A DNA stretch of 64,000 nt from Plasmopara viticola (lineage: Eukaryota; Oomycota; Peronosporomycetes; Peronosporales; Peronosporaceae), in contig MBPM02000057.1 in the NCBI GenBank assembly GCA_001695595.3, positions 1-64,000 on the forward strand. Reading direction: 5' to 3'. The translations under genes were made by a program, and so were the position numbers. Every line of letters starts with the position of its first letter. The first letter of the stretch is position 1. A model generated the notes under the pieces. The model was not told where the DNA came from and searched no databases. It saw only the letters and a program-made list of their open reading frames with translations. Positions 10,931-24,750 of the stretch are shown one piece after another.

Positions 10931-13900
10931 GCGTTACCACAACTCGATGAAGACGAACATGAGGGAGTCGGTTCAACAGCGGATCGTACTTCTTTTCTCC
11001 GGAAGGAGTGGCTACTAATAACATTTACGTTTTTCTTCTGTGGCTACAAGTAGATTCTATTAACTTAAAACTTTTGGGGTTAAGAAGTCTCCCAGAATCT
11101 CGATATTGTTGTTTTTTAGAGGTCTAATACCCACTTCAATCTATGATGGGGTCTGGTCACAAGATCTTACGCATTGAAATTGGTAGAGGCCTTAAGACGT
11201 TCTTAGTGCTCGGACCCCTCTACTTACTTTTAGAGTCATATGATACCTTATTTACATCAAACAATCTTCGGGAAATGTTTGCGAGAGAATCAAGGAAATC
11301 TCGGCTTGTTTTCTACAGCAATCTAAGTAGCGACGAGTCAACAGAAGAACAAGTACGATACGACAGCTCATCAAAGTTGGTAAGAGTCTGAGCATTAAAG
11401 ATGAACATTACGTTGATCAAACCTGCGCTTTTTTTTCGCAACCAGGATATACTGGATTTCTGAGTCCGACATTGAAACCTAAATTTGAAGCAATCTTGGC
11501 TGAGCCGAACAATTGCATTCAACCTTCTTTGATACAAATTGCTGATCGTCATGGGTTTTGGCGCAGTCACATGCGCTCACATACATCCAGCGCACAACAC
11601 ACTGCGTTTAGCCTACTAGTATGTTCCTGCTGCTGGAATAATTCTTTAGCTCTCCATTTAGCGTTTCTCTTCGCTCTGTGACCATTTTATTGTGCCCATC
11701 AGATCACCAGACGTTATAAGTCGCTTATGCTCAATACTAAAAATTTCAATACTAAATCGATATTAATTCGGAAACGTCTAGCAATTAATTAATGCTTTTT
11801 TAAGATACTATACTATAAATTCTTGAAGTTTTCTCTGGTTTAATGTTTGGCTTAGTGACAGTTCTGTTCACCGCCTCGATCTGTTTGACTCAATCCGATC
11901 CAATTATCAGCTCACGTTATCATCGGAGATTCGTCCTGATTGAAAACATGAAAAGCACGCAATGCAACCTACTTTCATCGAGTCAGTTCGCAAGTTCTTC
12001 TACATCTCACGAGTTGTTGGCAGGCAACACATCATGAATGTCTATTGCTTCTCCCTCGTCGAGCTGCATGGCATCATATTGACATTGACGCACTTTAATC
12101 GAACTCTATTAGAAAGTCTTAGGCACATACTCATTAAGTCTTCTTAAATCAGACTGTTTCAATCTTCTTATTGACCAGATACTAGTCTTATGTTCGGCCG
12201 TGATTCGTAGGACATTCAAAGTTGGCATCAGCAATTTATTTCTCTACAAAATCGTTAACTTCAAGTAGCCGGTTTCAGTCACCATTGGTTTCTTCAATTT
12301 TATTGGATCACTTTGTCAGATATGGATCCGGTAAGCCTGCTAATGAAGCAATTAAAGATCAAGTAGGTCAGCATAATGAGAGTTTATAATCCCAGGACAT
12401 CAAGGCACTTAATTGGGTGTGGTTGTATCTGGAAGAAGTGAAAAAGAATATTTTCTGAAATTTAACTCAAAGCTGGTTTGTATATAATGCCTTGAACTTA
12501 ACATGCGGCCCGACTTAAGACCGTAAGGACAAAATATTATTCTTTCTCCATTGTACATGCGTCTGCGCTAACGCTTATGGATGGCTACTCAAGTCGCCCT
12601 GCAGTTATCCTACGAGCGTGCTAATACTGATGTTGTATATGATACCTCGAGTCTCAATTTTGTCGTAATTTTTCTATACGCAAATATGTCTTCTCCACAC
12701 TGTACTATGTGTCCCATCCATGTAATTGCCTGTCTTCGATAGGATCATGCGCCGTTTTGAGAGCGTACACCAAACGTTTTGCATACTTGTCCTGATTTCA
12801 CTTGCTTGCCAATCCGACATAAAATCAGTTTCATGACCATGCTGTATCATTTTTTTGCTTGACATTGAAAATGGGTTCATGATCGTGCTGTATCATTTTT
12901 TTTGCTTTAAATAGACGTAACACACAATATACATAGCTTTTGATCATTGTCTAAACAGTTCTGATGTCCTCGCCGTGATATGACTTTTAGAATGATCAAG
13001 GGTCATGTGTGTTCCTTGTGAAAACGAGACAAAGACAAAACATGGAACGTCGCAATGTAAACAAAATAACAAGTTGCGTGTATATTACATGGCGACAGTT
13101 CTTAAAGCACTAGACTGCTTTTTTTATATTGCATTTCACACTTCATCGTATTTACAACGACATGGGTATTGCTTATGCTCAAGTTAGCTCACATAAAGCA
13201 CTGAATGCATTAGCATTTTTTTTAAAATGTCAAGCGTTCAAGCTAAACTATTTTGGCTATGACCCAGCAAAAAGAGTCTTTCACGGGCACAAATTTGTCT
13301 TATTGATAGTGTTTCTAAGCTTTGTAGCTAGTATAGCTTTTAATAATACCAAACCTCTCATTTAAATTATAAATCTCCGGCTTCTTTCTATGTCCCTTAG
13401 ATTAAAATGTTTTTGTAAGTCTTGGCTTTAAGCTGTTATTTATGCATGTATAACTCGTTTGTACGCAAAGGCTTTGACTTTTCTACACATTGCGAGAGAG
13501 CTAATTTTGGCAAGTCTCTCAATTATTTTCCCCCTTCAAGCCTGAAACAACGGTTTGGTGACAATTACTAATCGAGAGCTTTAGCTAATTTAATATGTAA
13601 TAGGAGTGTGGCTTGTTGAGACATGGACGGCATAAGTCAGGTTTTACTCGACGAGAGGGGCCATGCTGCTCCGACGCCTCAACCTGTTTGCTACTTGATC
13701 GACGAGATTTGCTTGCTACGTCCGATCGGTCTACGGATGAATTGTTGTGGGCATATACAATACTACTTAGATCGATTAGAATCCTTTAAATAATCGTAGA
13801 ATAACCGATTAGTTTAAGAATTATATTTAGGTGTCTATGGGCTAGAAATTGTGCTACTATAGAAAAGGCTTCATTGTTCAAATAATCCAAAAAGTCAATC

Positions 13901-14699
13901 TTGCTTGCCGAGTCTTTTGGCATGTCGAGCCCATAAATTATTCTAGTGGGATACCAGTAGCATAATGGCAATGGCAGATTCGCTGATGATTCGTCCACCT
14001 TCGGTGAGGCTTCAGCCGTTGATTTACTTTGCACACCCTCTTATGCAGCTTAAGCCAAGAATAGTGATTGCTTAAATAGCCATATGTCTTTTTCAAGATG
14101 ACTGCCAAGTTATATAAGGATTTTTTTCTCAAATTCTCACAATAGGAGACAACTGCACGGGGTTGGACTCCTATATCGGTGCTGGATTATAACGCATCAG
14201 CTTCATTCGAGAAGCGTTGAAGCCTCGTGCTAACAACTTTTGTTTGAGCCCTTAAGCTTAGTGCTCTCATAGCCTTTTAAAATGTTAAGCTCTCGTCACC
14301 TTGCGTGGATATTGTTCTATACATACAAGACTCAGTTGTATGGTGACATATGATTCGAAAAAATCATTATTGTCTCGAGGCCTTGAACAAAATTTTAACT
14401 TGGCGATAGCAGGCTTCATCAAAAGCAGATCATTGTCATCGAAATAGAAATATTTTTCGGCGGCCTACGATGCCGATATAAAAACGCTGTCGTCCGATCT
14501 CTTCCTCATTGGATATTTAGTGTGTATGAAGAAGTTTGCCTCAGACAACGATAAAGGGTCGTTCTGGATCCGACAAAGTTAAAGTCGTCGTCTGTAACGA
14601 GCCCCCTTGACTTTGTGCAACGCCTTCCCGTGTGATCTTCAAAGAGCATTCTGAATCGTTTTAAGAAGACAATGCTCTAGCTAGCGTCACCACTTCTGT
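10931..14699. other. Gene-poor region, probably more decayed element sequence
   Basis: It lies between gypsy copies A (plus) and C (minus). Open frames are short and unrecognised. A short tandem duplication is at 12829-12907. Confidence 0.45.
12829..12907. repeat. Two-copy tandem duplication, period about 46 bp
   Basis: TTCATGACCATGCTGTATCA from 12830 recurs as TTCATGATCGTGCTGTATCA from 12876. Both copies are followed by a T run and GCTT. Confidence 0.7.
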
Positions 14700-15300
14700 G
14701 TGTCAAGATGTAAGGAAATTGCGCCCAATTTGCATCCACCTGCATTCACGTCAGGTGTAATTGTGCGCGTGCACGTAAGCACCGCTTGTGGGTGGACAAT
14801 GTGACTTTTCACCCCTGTGCTTTACTATGGACAAATCTGTCATCAAAGTAGTCTGGTCATACGTCCGATAAGCCCGAACAACCGAGTCGTTACGCGGCTT
14901 GCGTCAACGCTACGCTTCAACAACTTCCTTAATATTTTTTCAAATTTTGATGTCTTACCCGTTGACTGACTCGGTCCAATGTTCGCGCTAGAATTGCTTC
15001 TGTTTTTAGCAGGGGTATTTTTTATCACCAAAGCTTTGCGAGGGAGGACCCAAGGTCTTTATCCTCCAAACTTTTCTTGAATTTGTGGCATTCCAGCCAA
15101 GCTATACCCAGGGTGATGGAAAAGTCCGAGGCCACACCGTGTTTGAGGCCATCAAAGTCAAGAAAATTAAGGACTAGGATCACCGGAATGCTAGGCTTAG
15201 TCACCCTAGTCTCGATCATAAAGCGAGCAGTGCCAATGCCAGGCTGGTGTGTTTGAAGAGCCTCAGCATATACCCAATTTCTTCCAACAGTGAAGCGTCG
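14700..15300 (-). mobile_element. Decayed Ty3/gypsy pol, copy C (protease joined to reverse transcriptase remnant)
   Basis: On the minus strand, YAEALQTH, then VILVLNFLDFDGLKHGV and ITLGIAWLE (15279 down to about 15025), match the aspartic protease region of Phytophthora-type gypsy polyproteins. Only about 180 bp further along, the same strand reads VTTRLFGLIG, then YFDDRFVHSK at 14850-14821, which is the reverse-transcriptase active-site segment. An intact element has roughly 0.8-1 kb between these points, so most of the N-terminal reverse transcriptase has been deleted. Stops and frame changes show it is dead. The gag part should lie above 15300 but I could not recognise it. Confidence 0.8.
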
Positions 15301-18300
15301 ACCGATATACTAGAAATAGTCCGTGTTTACTGAGCCCTTCAAAATTGCCTCAACATTCTGCAATCTAGTCTTAAAGACACGATTTGGGTAAAAAAAACCG
15401 TAGTGCTAAGGAGCTAAGCTGCGTTGACATTCAGATTCTCCTTGCAGTTCGACAGAGATAAGTTCTCTTTTACCAAATCGCAGTGTGTTGTCGTTTCTTT
15501 GCGGTGTACCTTACATTCTCATCGTGGGTTTCCAACTTCTTGAGCCTTGGCTCGATTGCCGCTAAAGATACCCTGACCGCAAATGACGAAAAATCCCACA
15601 GATCCATATACGCGCCTGCAGCTTAAAAGTATACTCTCTTCTCAGCAGTATGTGGGGTCGATGGACCTAATCTTCGCTTACCTGTGCCGCTGGAAAGATA
15701 AAATCGGCATTCATTGCTACACTTACAAATACATCAAAGAGGTCGGGCTCGCACAAATCACCTCGATCCGTCTTGTGCCCATTTAGTAATGGCGGGTACT
15801 ACCACCTTTTCACAGAGAGGATTGCTGGCCTTTCCAGCAACTAGAGCTTAAATCTCGTACACATAGCCAACCAAGGCTTTTCTACTCGAAGGGTTGCAAG
15901 AAAATTAACTGCCCTTGGCAAGCTTAGTTGGGTCGCAAAAAAACTTGCGTCAGCTGACCATTACTTCATCTCAGGCGAAATATTAAACCCCACTTGAAGT
16001 AATTTACACTCATTTGCCCATCGACTGGGACTAGCAAGAGCTAGATTCACTCTCTTTTGTATTGTCATCAACAAAGCGGATCTGACGACCATATCTACCA
16101 GAGCAGTAAGATTTTTCGCCTTTCTCTTCGAAAGTCTATACGCTCACCTTAGTTTGCTTTTGTTAAAGGGGGGCACTGGCGTCATCGACACAGCTAGCTC
16201 CGTTATATTCCATTAAAGATACTTCAGCAGAGTGATTTTTTCATCGAAGAGCGCCTTCAGACGTGCATTTGTCGTGTCGAATCCTTGTGCAGCTCAATGG
16301 GGCACACCAGCGGGCCAAGTGGGATTGTCAGCTTTTTCCGCCCGAAGCAGCATTCGCTGCATGCCGGTGATGAGCATGGCTGGTGTAACGCGAGGGTTTT
16401 TTATGTGAGGCCCTACAAAAAAAAGGCACAAAAATCATTAAGCCATTTCGGTAAGACACAGGACTCGCTGTATGTCATAGGTAAAATGGTTGGCTGTTAG
16501 CCAAGACAAACTGAACGAGGCCCTAATTGGGAATGTGGAAAAGATCGCTTATTACTGAGAAAAGGTCTTAGCAGACATTACCCACGGCAAGCCATGTGCG
16601 TCGAAAAGTCAAGGAAGGCCCTGTTGATGCCCATAAATTGAAACGTTATCCAGATAGCAACGCCCGTCATGAGCAGTATTTGCTAATATTCCGCAATAAA
16701 TGGTTGGCGGAAAGCCAAAACGATGTAGGTGAGGTATAACATGGGTGTGAAGTGGCATATAATTTGCTTGGCAAGGCTTGACCTGGACAGCGTGAGCTAC
16801 ATGTCAGGCGTGACATAGTCGGTCCAACGATGAGGCATGGAATGCACTTTCCGTATGATGCACGTGGACAGGCACTGATATCGTAAAGCGGGGGACCAAA
16901 TCAGCAGCAACCTTTGCTCGAGTCAGAGTAGTTTTTAGTGTTTCAATGTGCAATCTTGACGGAGCGATTGTGACACGGAGCTTTGCTTAAAGAGCATTGA
17001 CCACTTGACTTGAGAGATGAAGAGTCGTAGCGATCATCGAGCCGCGTATGATGTCTAATCTTGAACGCGAAGAGTCTAAAGTAGACTTGCCGGTGAATGA
17101 CGATAGCGCTCAACTATATGCCCTTATAAGAAAAGGATTCATTTTGTCGAACGCAGTGTAAACCTGTAATTTAGATTATTCACGGTAGATTTGCTTGAGT
17201 CGGACAAGATACTCATTACAGAGCTAAGAATTTATTCAGTTGACCGCATAGCTAAATACGACCAGAAAAATATTGCACAAGGGCTATATGCATATATGTA
17301 CATCGAGAGGCCTTTTTTTATTTGTAAGAGCGCTCTGCTTAGGCAGATAAAACAGAAAATGGTGGACTCGTCTACAATAGTAAGGCCGATACCTGAAGCG
17401 AAGGCTTAACATTAGATGATGTCGCTCATGGTGAGCGCAATAATCTTTGAAGAAAAGTATTGAGAGATCTCGCCGGTCCCTATGAGAGAGGCTAAAATCG
17501 CCATGATGTCACCGTGCTATAAAGATGGCTACAGCAAGTGGCTCCAATTACCTTGAAGCTTGTTTGGAGAGCATGCAAACGGATACTGGTGTGCTATACC
17601 TCAGCTGAGGCGTCGCTACTCACCAGGGGCAAGCTGGAGCGTCAGCTGACGCAACTCATCTTGCATCAATATTATACATAGCAAGTGTAATTTTGCTTCC
17701 GTTTAATCCTTCAGGATCAAATTTTGTCGGAGAGTTATAGGCTCTCCATGACGAATCGGCCAATAACTCTCTCGCAAATGGCAAAGGCACGGATAGAAGA
17801 TTGCACACATAGTCGGTTGTTCTGCTTTCGCGAGTCTAAATTATACTGATGAGGAGGAGGTTGCTCCCGAAATGCGGTCCAGAATATGAGCATGTATCAA
17901 TGCTTCATCTGTAACGATACCACCATTTGCTATTAGGCTTTTCAAAGCGGGTCCCAAAAGATACCATGTCAAACAAGTCGTCAACTTGCCGCGAAAGAAA
18001 GGCAACTTTGAACCCTTTTGAGAAACAGCCAGGTTCGGTCGAGCGTATTGCGGGGTAGCCCTAATAAATTTTGGTAAGTCATTGACTATTTTTATTAAGC
18101 TATGGAGCGCTCCACGGTTGAAGTTCGTCGGCCATACGCTGAAGCTACAAGCACGCCAGCGTAAGAAGTCACGGGTAGCATAGCGACAAGAATAAGGATC
18201 TCTATCTGGCATTTTGGCGGACTCAAGTCGTTTTTGATCTTGTCGAAAGGTGCAAGTCTTAAACATAGACGCGATATATACCCTCATCTTGCTTACAGTA

Positions 18301-19530
18301 TGGCTGGAGCGCCACGAACCCAATTCAAGAGAAAGTGGAAGACCTTAAACGTTACCTGTGAGAATTTGGTAAGTCATGATAACACTGGACCGCGTCGGTC
18401 AATGTGTTGTACACTAAATTGTTTGAATTAGATCGTGACGGTGTTGTAAACGAGATTTAAAAGCGAGGCATAGTACATTAATCACTAAGCGATGCTCGTA
18501 AAAAGCAGTATACACTGCTTGCCGGTATACAGACAAGACTGTGTGGAGTGACACGTAAGCTAATGTAGTCCTCAGAGGGGGTACTGCTCGTTGTATGCTG
18601 TCAGCGTCACAATTGGCTATGCGTCAAAGCTGTAGAGGAAAAGACTCACCACTGTAAGTGAATTGAAATGGAAATATTGAGCAGTGCTCATAACAAATCG
18701 TTACTCAGTGCATGCCGTGAAGAGCTTACTCGGCTTTTAGGTTAGACATAAAGAGCAAAACTCTGATAATAAATGTGGTTTGCACATTACCCATTATGCA
18801 ATGCTCGTCGAGAGCTGCATTTGTTGCATACCAGATAAAAAAGGAACAGAGTATTTGATCGAGGCCCTAAAAATGCACATGAACTTAATGCCTCAATATC
18901 CACTGAGTGATGCTTGTCGTGGATAGTTTTCGTTGTATATCAAGCGCGGTTTAGTTGGACCAAAGTTAAAAATCCATGAGGCGGCACCTCTGATGGACTC
19001 GAAGTGACGCATCGGTCCTGGAACTAACGCAGTTTTCAGAAAGGATTTTGGTCCTGTGTGATCCATCGGGTTCGTACATGCCTTCAGTATGAGAGCTCTA
19101 GAATGTGATCCCATAAGACTTGCCTTCAGGCGCTACCACCGGCTAGAGGTGTACACCATAAATTTGACTTGGTTCCAGAAGAATATTGCGTATTTTTTTC
19201 AGAAAAACAGAGTGACATCATTAACGAATTTTGTTGTGCGAAGCCCGAAGCGGGCTGGCTTGGAAAAAAATCCCTCACTTAACGCTAACACTATGTGTCC
19301 GAAAGTCAGATGGCAAAATCAAGCATACATATACCAAATGCGGCTATCATCTCGCCATAGATGCCGTAATTAAAAATATGTTTTGCAAAGCGACATTGCA
19401 TAACGTATAGCGTGCAGTGCAATCGACATAATCGACCGCTATACAAAGATAGTGATGCTTATGCAAGAAAATGACATAGCGTGGATTGTGTTCAATACTC
19501 GGATAGGAATGCGCTCGAAATTTCGCATGA
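15301..19530. other. Gene-poor region, no recognisable gene
   Basis: The longest frame is 160 codons at 17841-18323 (minus). It has no motif I know and its low-complexity ending and lack of context argue against a gene. The part just above 15300 probably includes the gag end of gypsy copy C. Confidence 0.45.
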
Positions 19531-19572
19531 TGTGCGCCCGGTGGAGCTTGAACAAACTCCACCGGGCGCACA
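19531..19572. repeat. Perfect 16-bp inverted repeat with 10-nt loop at the edge of gypsy copy B
   Basis: TGTGCGCCCGGTGGAG at 19531-19546 is mirrored exactly by CTCCACCGGGCGCACA at 19557-19572. The right arm belongs to the reverse-transcriptase coding remnant (it encodes the residues just before QTYFED). The left arm is therefore an inverted copy of transposon sequence. Confidence 0.85.
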
Positions 19573-21124
19573 AACATACTTTGAAGACTTTTCTGTCTGT
19601 TCAAAATAGTGCAAAAAACTAACGTGGATAGCCACGTTGCCCACCTGCAAGCGATGCTCGAGTGCATGCGCACATATACACCTAACGTTTGTGCAGACAA
19701 GTGCGTTCTCGTCGCGACACAAATAAATTTCTCAGAATATTTTTTTGAACGACGTGGTCGTTGGATAGAGCCTTTTGGAAATACTACCATCGTGAATTGG
19801 CTAGCTCCTTAACTAAAAGAAAGCAGCTTGGCCTCGCCAATCTCTTGCATCGGTATGTGTCAAATACGTAAAGGTGATAAGTCCAAAGCCTTTTCGTCCG
19901 AAAAAATGATACAGATTGAACCTTTATTTCCTACTCAGAAAGAAGTTCGATGAAGTTAAAAAAAAAATGTGTTATAAACGCAGATCCGGACTTTATTAAA
20001 TCCATTACGACCCTTTAGTGATGTCACTTACGGAATGTCAAAGCTTTTGAGACAAAGATCTGTCTGCGATGAAGTCTACTATCGTCAAGTCATGACTTTT
20101 TTCCGAGGCATCAAGCCAATCATAATTTACACGAACCATGTGTCACTATGCACTGCAGCAAAGGCACATCACCTTTTGCAGAGAGAGGAAATTGTCAAAA
20201 TAGATAGAATACATTGTCCAATGTATCGTCGTGTCGGCCATCGAGCTATAAGCAAGCTCATGTCACAATTGGGACTTTTCTAAATCGGAATTAATTCGAA
20301 TAAAATGACAAAAGCTAACCTTTGCTAAAGAGGGATTGTACACTTAGTTAAGTGACTTGGACAGAGAATCGTCGGCGTGATTAAGCGCGAGGCTTCATCA
20401 GTTTCGATGAAAGCAAGGCTATTACGTTATAGCGTCAATAAAGGGGGTCAACCCCGTGTAATTGTCCCTTTGGGTGAGAATTTGAGAGAACTTCATCCTA
20501 TAGAAGGCCCACAACCCACAGCTTGACGGTAAGAAAAGGCACAAAACTTATACAGCCCCCACAATTAAGCGCTCAGGTTGTATAAGTGGGTCTGCACACA
20601 TGTGCGCACATGAGGAGTATTTCAACGAGTTAATTCCTCGCCATATATAGCCAAATCATTGGCAAGCTTGTCGATGCCATGACGCTAGCAGCCTACGAGC
20701 ATAATTATGCTAAGAAGAGTCGGCAGGCGGCACTGCTTTTCGGCTTTATTCACCAGCTTAACACAGTGGATCACGCAAAGGTTGTAACAAACACGGTCGG
20801 CGGTGTCAAAAAAATAGCGCCGTCTTGGTATCACATCCTTAGACAACATTGGCTCTCAGAGTCTCTCTCGGACGGAAACATTTACTTTATGGGCTTTGTG
20901 AGGAGTGCTTTGAAGGTGCTTGGCATCGGTTTTGGGATATTGATGGCAAAACACTCGCAGACGGTCAGACAAAGCGAGTAAACCGCGCCGTCGAAGTTGC
21001 TATGTGCAAGGTGTGGGTGAGTACGCTTAGGCCCTTAAGCAGCATGCTTTTACTTGCTAAGTTTGCATTTAAAACGTCCGCTGGAGCCTCAACAAACTAC
21101 ACGTCGATCAGCGCGAAAGGATAA
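19557..21124 (+). mobile_element. Decayed Ty3/gypsy pol, copy B (reverse transcriptase end, RNase H, integrase core)
   Basis: In order on the plus strand: QTYFEDFSVCSK at 19571-19606 (reverse-transcriptase active site, with YFED where YFDD is usual); SHVAHLQAMLECMRT and ADKCVLVATQI up to 19809; LGLANLLHRY shortly after in another frame; PIIIYTNHVSL at about 20116 (RNase H, with Asn at the usual Asp of YTDHASL); then an integrase core with SDGNIYFMGF near 20868 and DGQTKRVNR near 20958 after a frameshift. Order and spacing fit one Ty3/gypsy element. The last motif has Lys where the DDE glutamate is expected. No terminal repeats were recognised. Confidence 0.8.
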
Positions 21125-22449
21125 GCGTATTGCTAGCGCCGCTACATTTTAGCCCCGGGTTCAATAAACGAGAGAACTGCTGAGATTCACTCGTCATTGA
21201 TTAGAAAAAAAAGAAGACTGTATTGAAACCTCTCTGAGTAATTATACACGTGTGCTAGGAATTCACAGCATTCAAAAGGAACATACTGATCGAAACAGAA
21301 AAAAACGTTGTTATTAGAATTTGAAGCTTTGATATTATTGAATGCTAAAAACCTCACAATAGATAAAACCTTAGTTTCATTAATATACTCATTACTCGCG
21401 AATCATTGAACCGCTTAGGGGCGAAGTCAAAAAATGTTTAACGTGTGCACGTGACACTTTAAAGGTATGCCGACATTCCTGTTGTTTTATGTGAGCTTAT
21501 CCAAGACTCAAGGAAAGCGTGCGCGTGAGCGCTGACATCGTGTCGTATACAGGCACAGACACGGAAGGTCGATCTGTCAGCTAAGCCAACATATGACAGC
21601 AAACTGACCCTTCAGCTTATTCAGCATGTGATAAATTGTCCGAAAAAATAGACAAACTTAAACTTAGAATCATTTAAATATTTCACTTGTTCCAATTCGA
21701 CTTGCCACACATTTCTTAAAGCTTTGGCAGTTGTCTTGATTCGCTTGCGCTAACCATGTTAGCGAATTGATCCACAACATTATCTGTTGTCCTTCCGAGT
21801 CAGAGATGATAAATGGTTTATCACAGCGCACTGAAAAGGTAATGCATTTGCATATAACCTGACAAGCTTCTTCAAAGCACCGCATATCCTTTGATTCTTT
21901 ACACAAGACACACATTTTCTTGCATACTATTGTACGTGTTGAATGAGCCACGCCTCTCTCTTTATTTGTCGGTGCGTCCTCCCACTTTCTTGAAGTCCTT
22001 CAATCTAACTTGCATAAAAATCTTACAAGATGCCATGTTGTGGGACGCCAAATTTTTGATTTAATCACGCTCGCCATTTCTTTTCTCCGTCTAAAGTCGG
22101 ACAAAAAACAGACCGTCTCATTATAGTGTGCGATCTTAAGATTTATCCGCACTGAGCTTGCATAACTAACTCTTTAGGTTGGCATTTGGCCCCACTATCA
22201 AATGTTTTTTGTTTTGGGATCAAAGTACTCTGATCAGTTGTACTTTGCCCGTCTGTATGCCTCCGAGAAAATTTTTGATCGATCTTTTGATATAGTCGTC
22301 GCAGCTTCGCCAAGTCGTTACCTTTATTCTTTGGTAATCAAATATAGATAAATGGTTTTGCATGGCCCTCAGAGCTGATAAGTCGGCTTCTATAATGGTT
22401 CACATCCCAGCATGTCGATTCTCTGGTCTCATATTTTGCCATGTACAAG
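21125..22449. other. Gene-poor region
   Basis: No recognisable coding sequence. It follows the integrase end of gypsy copy B and may contain its lost 3' part. Confidence 0.4.
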
Positions 22450-24750
22450 CCCATGCATCGACCGGGCTCTTGGCCGTATTAGCGTACGTTTATGCAGCAG
22501 GGTAGCCTAGGTTCCTGATACTTGATCTCATTGCCCATTTCCCTCATCTTTGGACGAGAGACGCCACGAAAGATCAAGCAATCTTCGGAATAATAGCCAG
22601 CAGATCTTACCGCAACACTCGCTTAAAGGGTCGTTACGTAGATTCAAGCTTTCGAAGGAAAAGCTAGTTTTCTATATAGACGTCTTTAGCGGTTGATATT
22701 TTTCGGAACACGACACCCGATTATAAGTGATACTGGTTGTGTGCTTAGGGATTTCAAAGGATACCAAATGTATATTTATTTACTTAAGCTCAAAGTGGAG
22801 TGTAAAGCATATCGGTCGGCCAACGTTGATTCGATTTAGTCCGAGGAAGTAGCCAAAAGACTTTATCGTCTTCCTGCTCGCCGCTTCGATCCAAGTAGCT
22901 GTGTGAGCAAACCTCTTGCGCTACTAATCATGCGTGATACGATTGGCTGTATCAACGACAGTATGGGCAAGGCCCTATCCCTAAGCATGGAGAACCTGGT
23001 ACACCATAGAGTGGTGCTCGTAAGCCGCACCACTTTGTCAAAGACCACTTATTTAGTCCCTACCTTAAACACGTTGTACATACGTAAAGCGATATGAAAT
23101 GTAAACATTCTTTTCGACAAGTCAAATTGCAAAAAATTACGCATGTTGCTTCCGATATCTCAGGGGTAGTGAACAAGCTTTATTTAAAAGATATATTACC
23201 TTACTACGCGCGTTCTCGATCCAAGAAGCTGATCGACCGAATCACACGCGCCTTATGTCAATCGTGACATGATAGGCTTTCAGGTAAGGCAGAATGAGCA
23301 ACACTCGATTAATGCGCGTAAACTGGTACGCAAACTACTAAGTGGGGGCTCGTCAGACACAGTGCTCGCTGTAACGGGCCTTCAAACATTTTTGAGCTAT
23401 TGATGCAAAAGCTAGCTCTTCATAAGGTGACAGGCACTCTTCCGGTATACGTACCGTGAGGGAATTTAATTAGTCCCTGCCGAAATTATGACTATGAGTG
23501 CTGTACATATATAGTGTACTATAGGTAAAATGAATAAAAAGGCATTGTATCTCATAAATTAGACTTTGAGTCTGCAATCAATTGCACATGGTTATTACTA
23601 ACAGACCTAGGATTGTAAACGGACAATTACTGGACAATTTTTTATCTTCCTTCACGCCTCCTCAATGCAAGGATCTATGCGACCGCATCGTGCTTGATGC
23701 ATGTCATAGGGGACATTGTTAGATTCAAGCCAAGGAAAAATATGCAAGCCCATTCACTATGCGTGAAGTAGCGAGTAAACCACTGAGCGGTGCTTAAAAG
23801 ACGCAGCACTTAAACATTTCCATAGATTTGGAAGAGCTAGCTTTTGGGTAAGAGAATTCTGGCAGACAAGTGGCTCCTAGTGCACGACAGCCACCCTATC
23901 GGTCGGTAGCCATACCGATTTGTTTACCGTAATAATTCAAAGGATACCGAAATGGATATGGTTTAACAGAGGTGAGTGTAGTACCTATACAAAATCATAG
24001 AGAGGATGCGAAAAGATTAAGCATTGCGTTATTTTAAACTGCAATGTGTTGCACACGTCGAACGCCTTAAGACCAAAGATACGGTCTTTTAGCGAAAGAT
24101 CTCCTATGTTCTCGCACGCCTTGTCTATGCAAGGTGCTGTGTGACTTTTTCACACTCGCTTTATGTCACGGGTGGTATTATTGACTTGAAGCCAAGGCTG
24201 AATGGGCAACACCCTATTTCTACGCGTGAAGTGGCACACATACGACGGACGCGCGCAGTTGCAATAGAGATACAACAAAGCGTAAGTGGTGCTCGGCACC
24301 ACTCGCTGTAACGGAGCTTTACAAATATTTAAACTTTTGGTGCAATAGCTAGCTTTCCATTAGGAGGAAACATTCTTGGTGCAGACAGGGAATTTTTCGG
24401 TAATGGTCTTTGATTGGAGGAATTTAACAGATACTGAAATGATATTGCTTGTGTCTTCAATACAAATTTGAGTATTGTATATAGAATTATAGTTAAATTA
24501 ATAGAGGTCAAAATTGTATCATTTAAATTACTCTTTCTATTGAACATGTTAATTCCCTAGAAGAGTGTGAACGGATATTTGCCGGAGGAAGTTATATCGC
24601 TCCTCAATGCAAGGCTCTATGTGACCGAATCACGTTTGCTGCATGTCATGGGTGACGTAGATGCCTTCTAATTAATGCAAGAAAAACCCTTCAGTGGTGC
24701 TCGAAAGACACATAGCATTTGCTGTACCTGTTAGGTTTGGAGCATTAAAA
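22450..24750. repeat. Diverged tandem array, about five to six units of roughly 340-490 bp
   Basis: Homologous blocks recur in the same orientation near 22870, 23210, 23650, 24110 and 24600. Shared landmarks per unit include CACACTCGC or CACACGCGC followed by YTTATGTCA, AAGCCAAGG with GGGCAACAC, ACTGAGTGGTGCTCG, CTCGCTGTAACGG and AGCTAGCT. A spacer with AAAGGATACC and AAATG recurs before several units (22755, 23940, 24427). Units differ by many substitutions and indels, so the array is old. I could not assign it to a known element, and the short frames inside are not conserved between units. It ends about 140 bp before the CacyBP gene. Outer limits are approximate. Confidence 0.6.

Noticed and set aside
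17841..18323. 160-codon minus-strand frame
   Set aside because: No motif, no codon-usage signal and no neighbouring gene structure; judged to be a chance frame or relic.
22450..24750. Possible CRISPR-like array because of regular repeats
   Set aside because: Units are hundreds of bases long and diverged, with no short identical repeats and unique spacers; the genome is eukaryotic.
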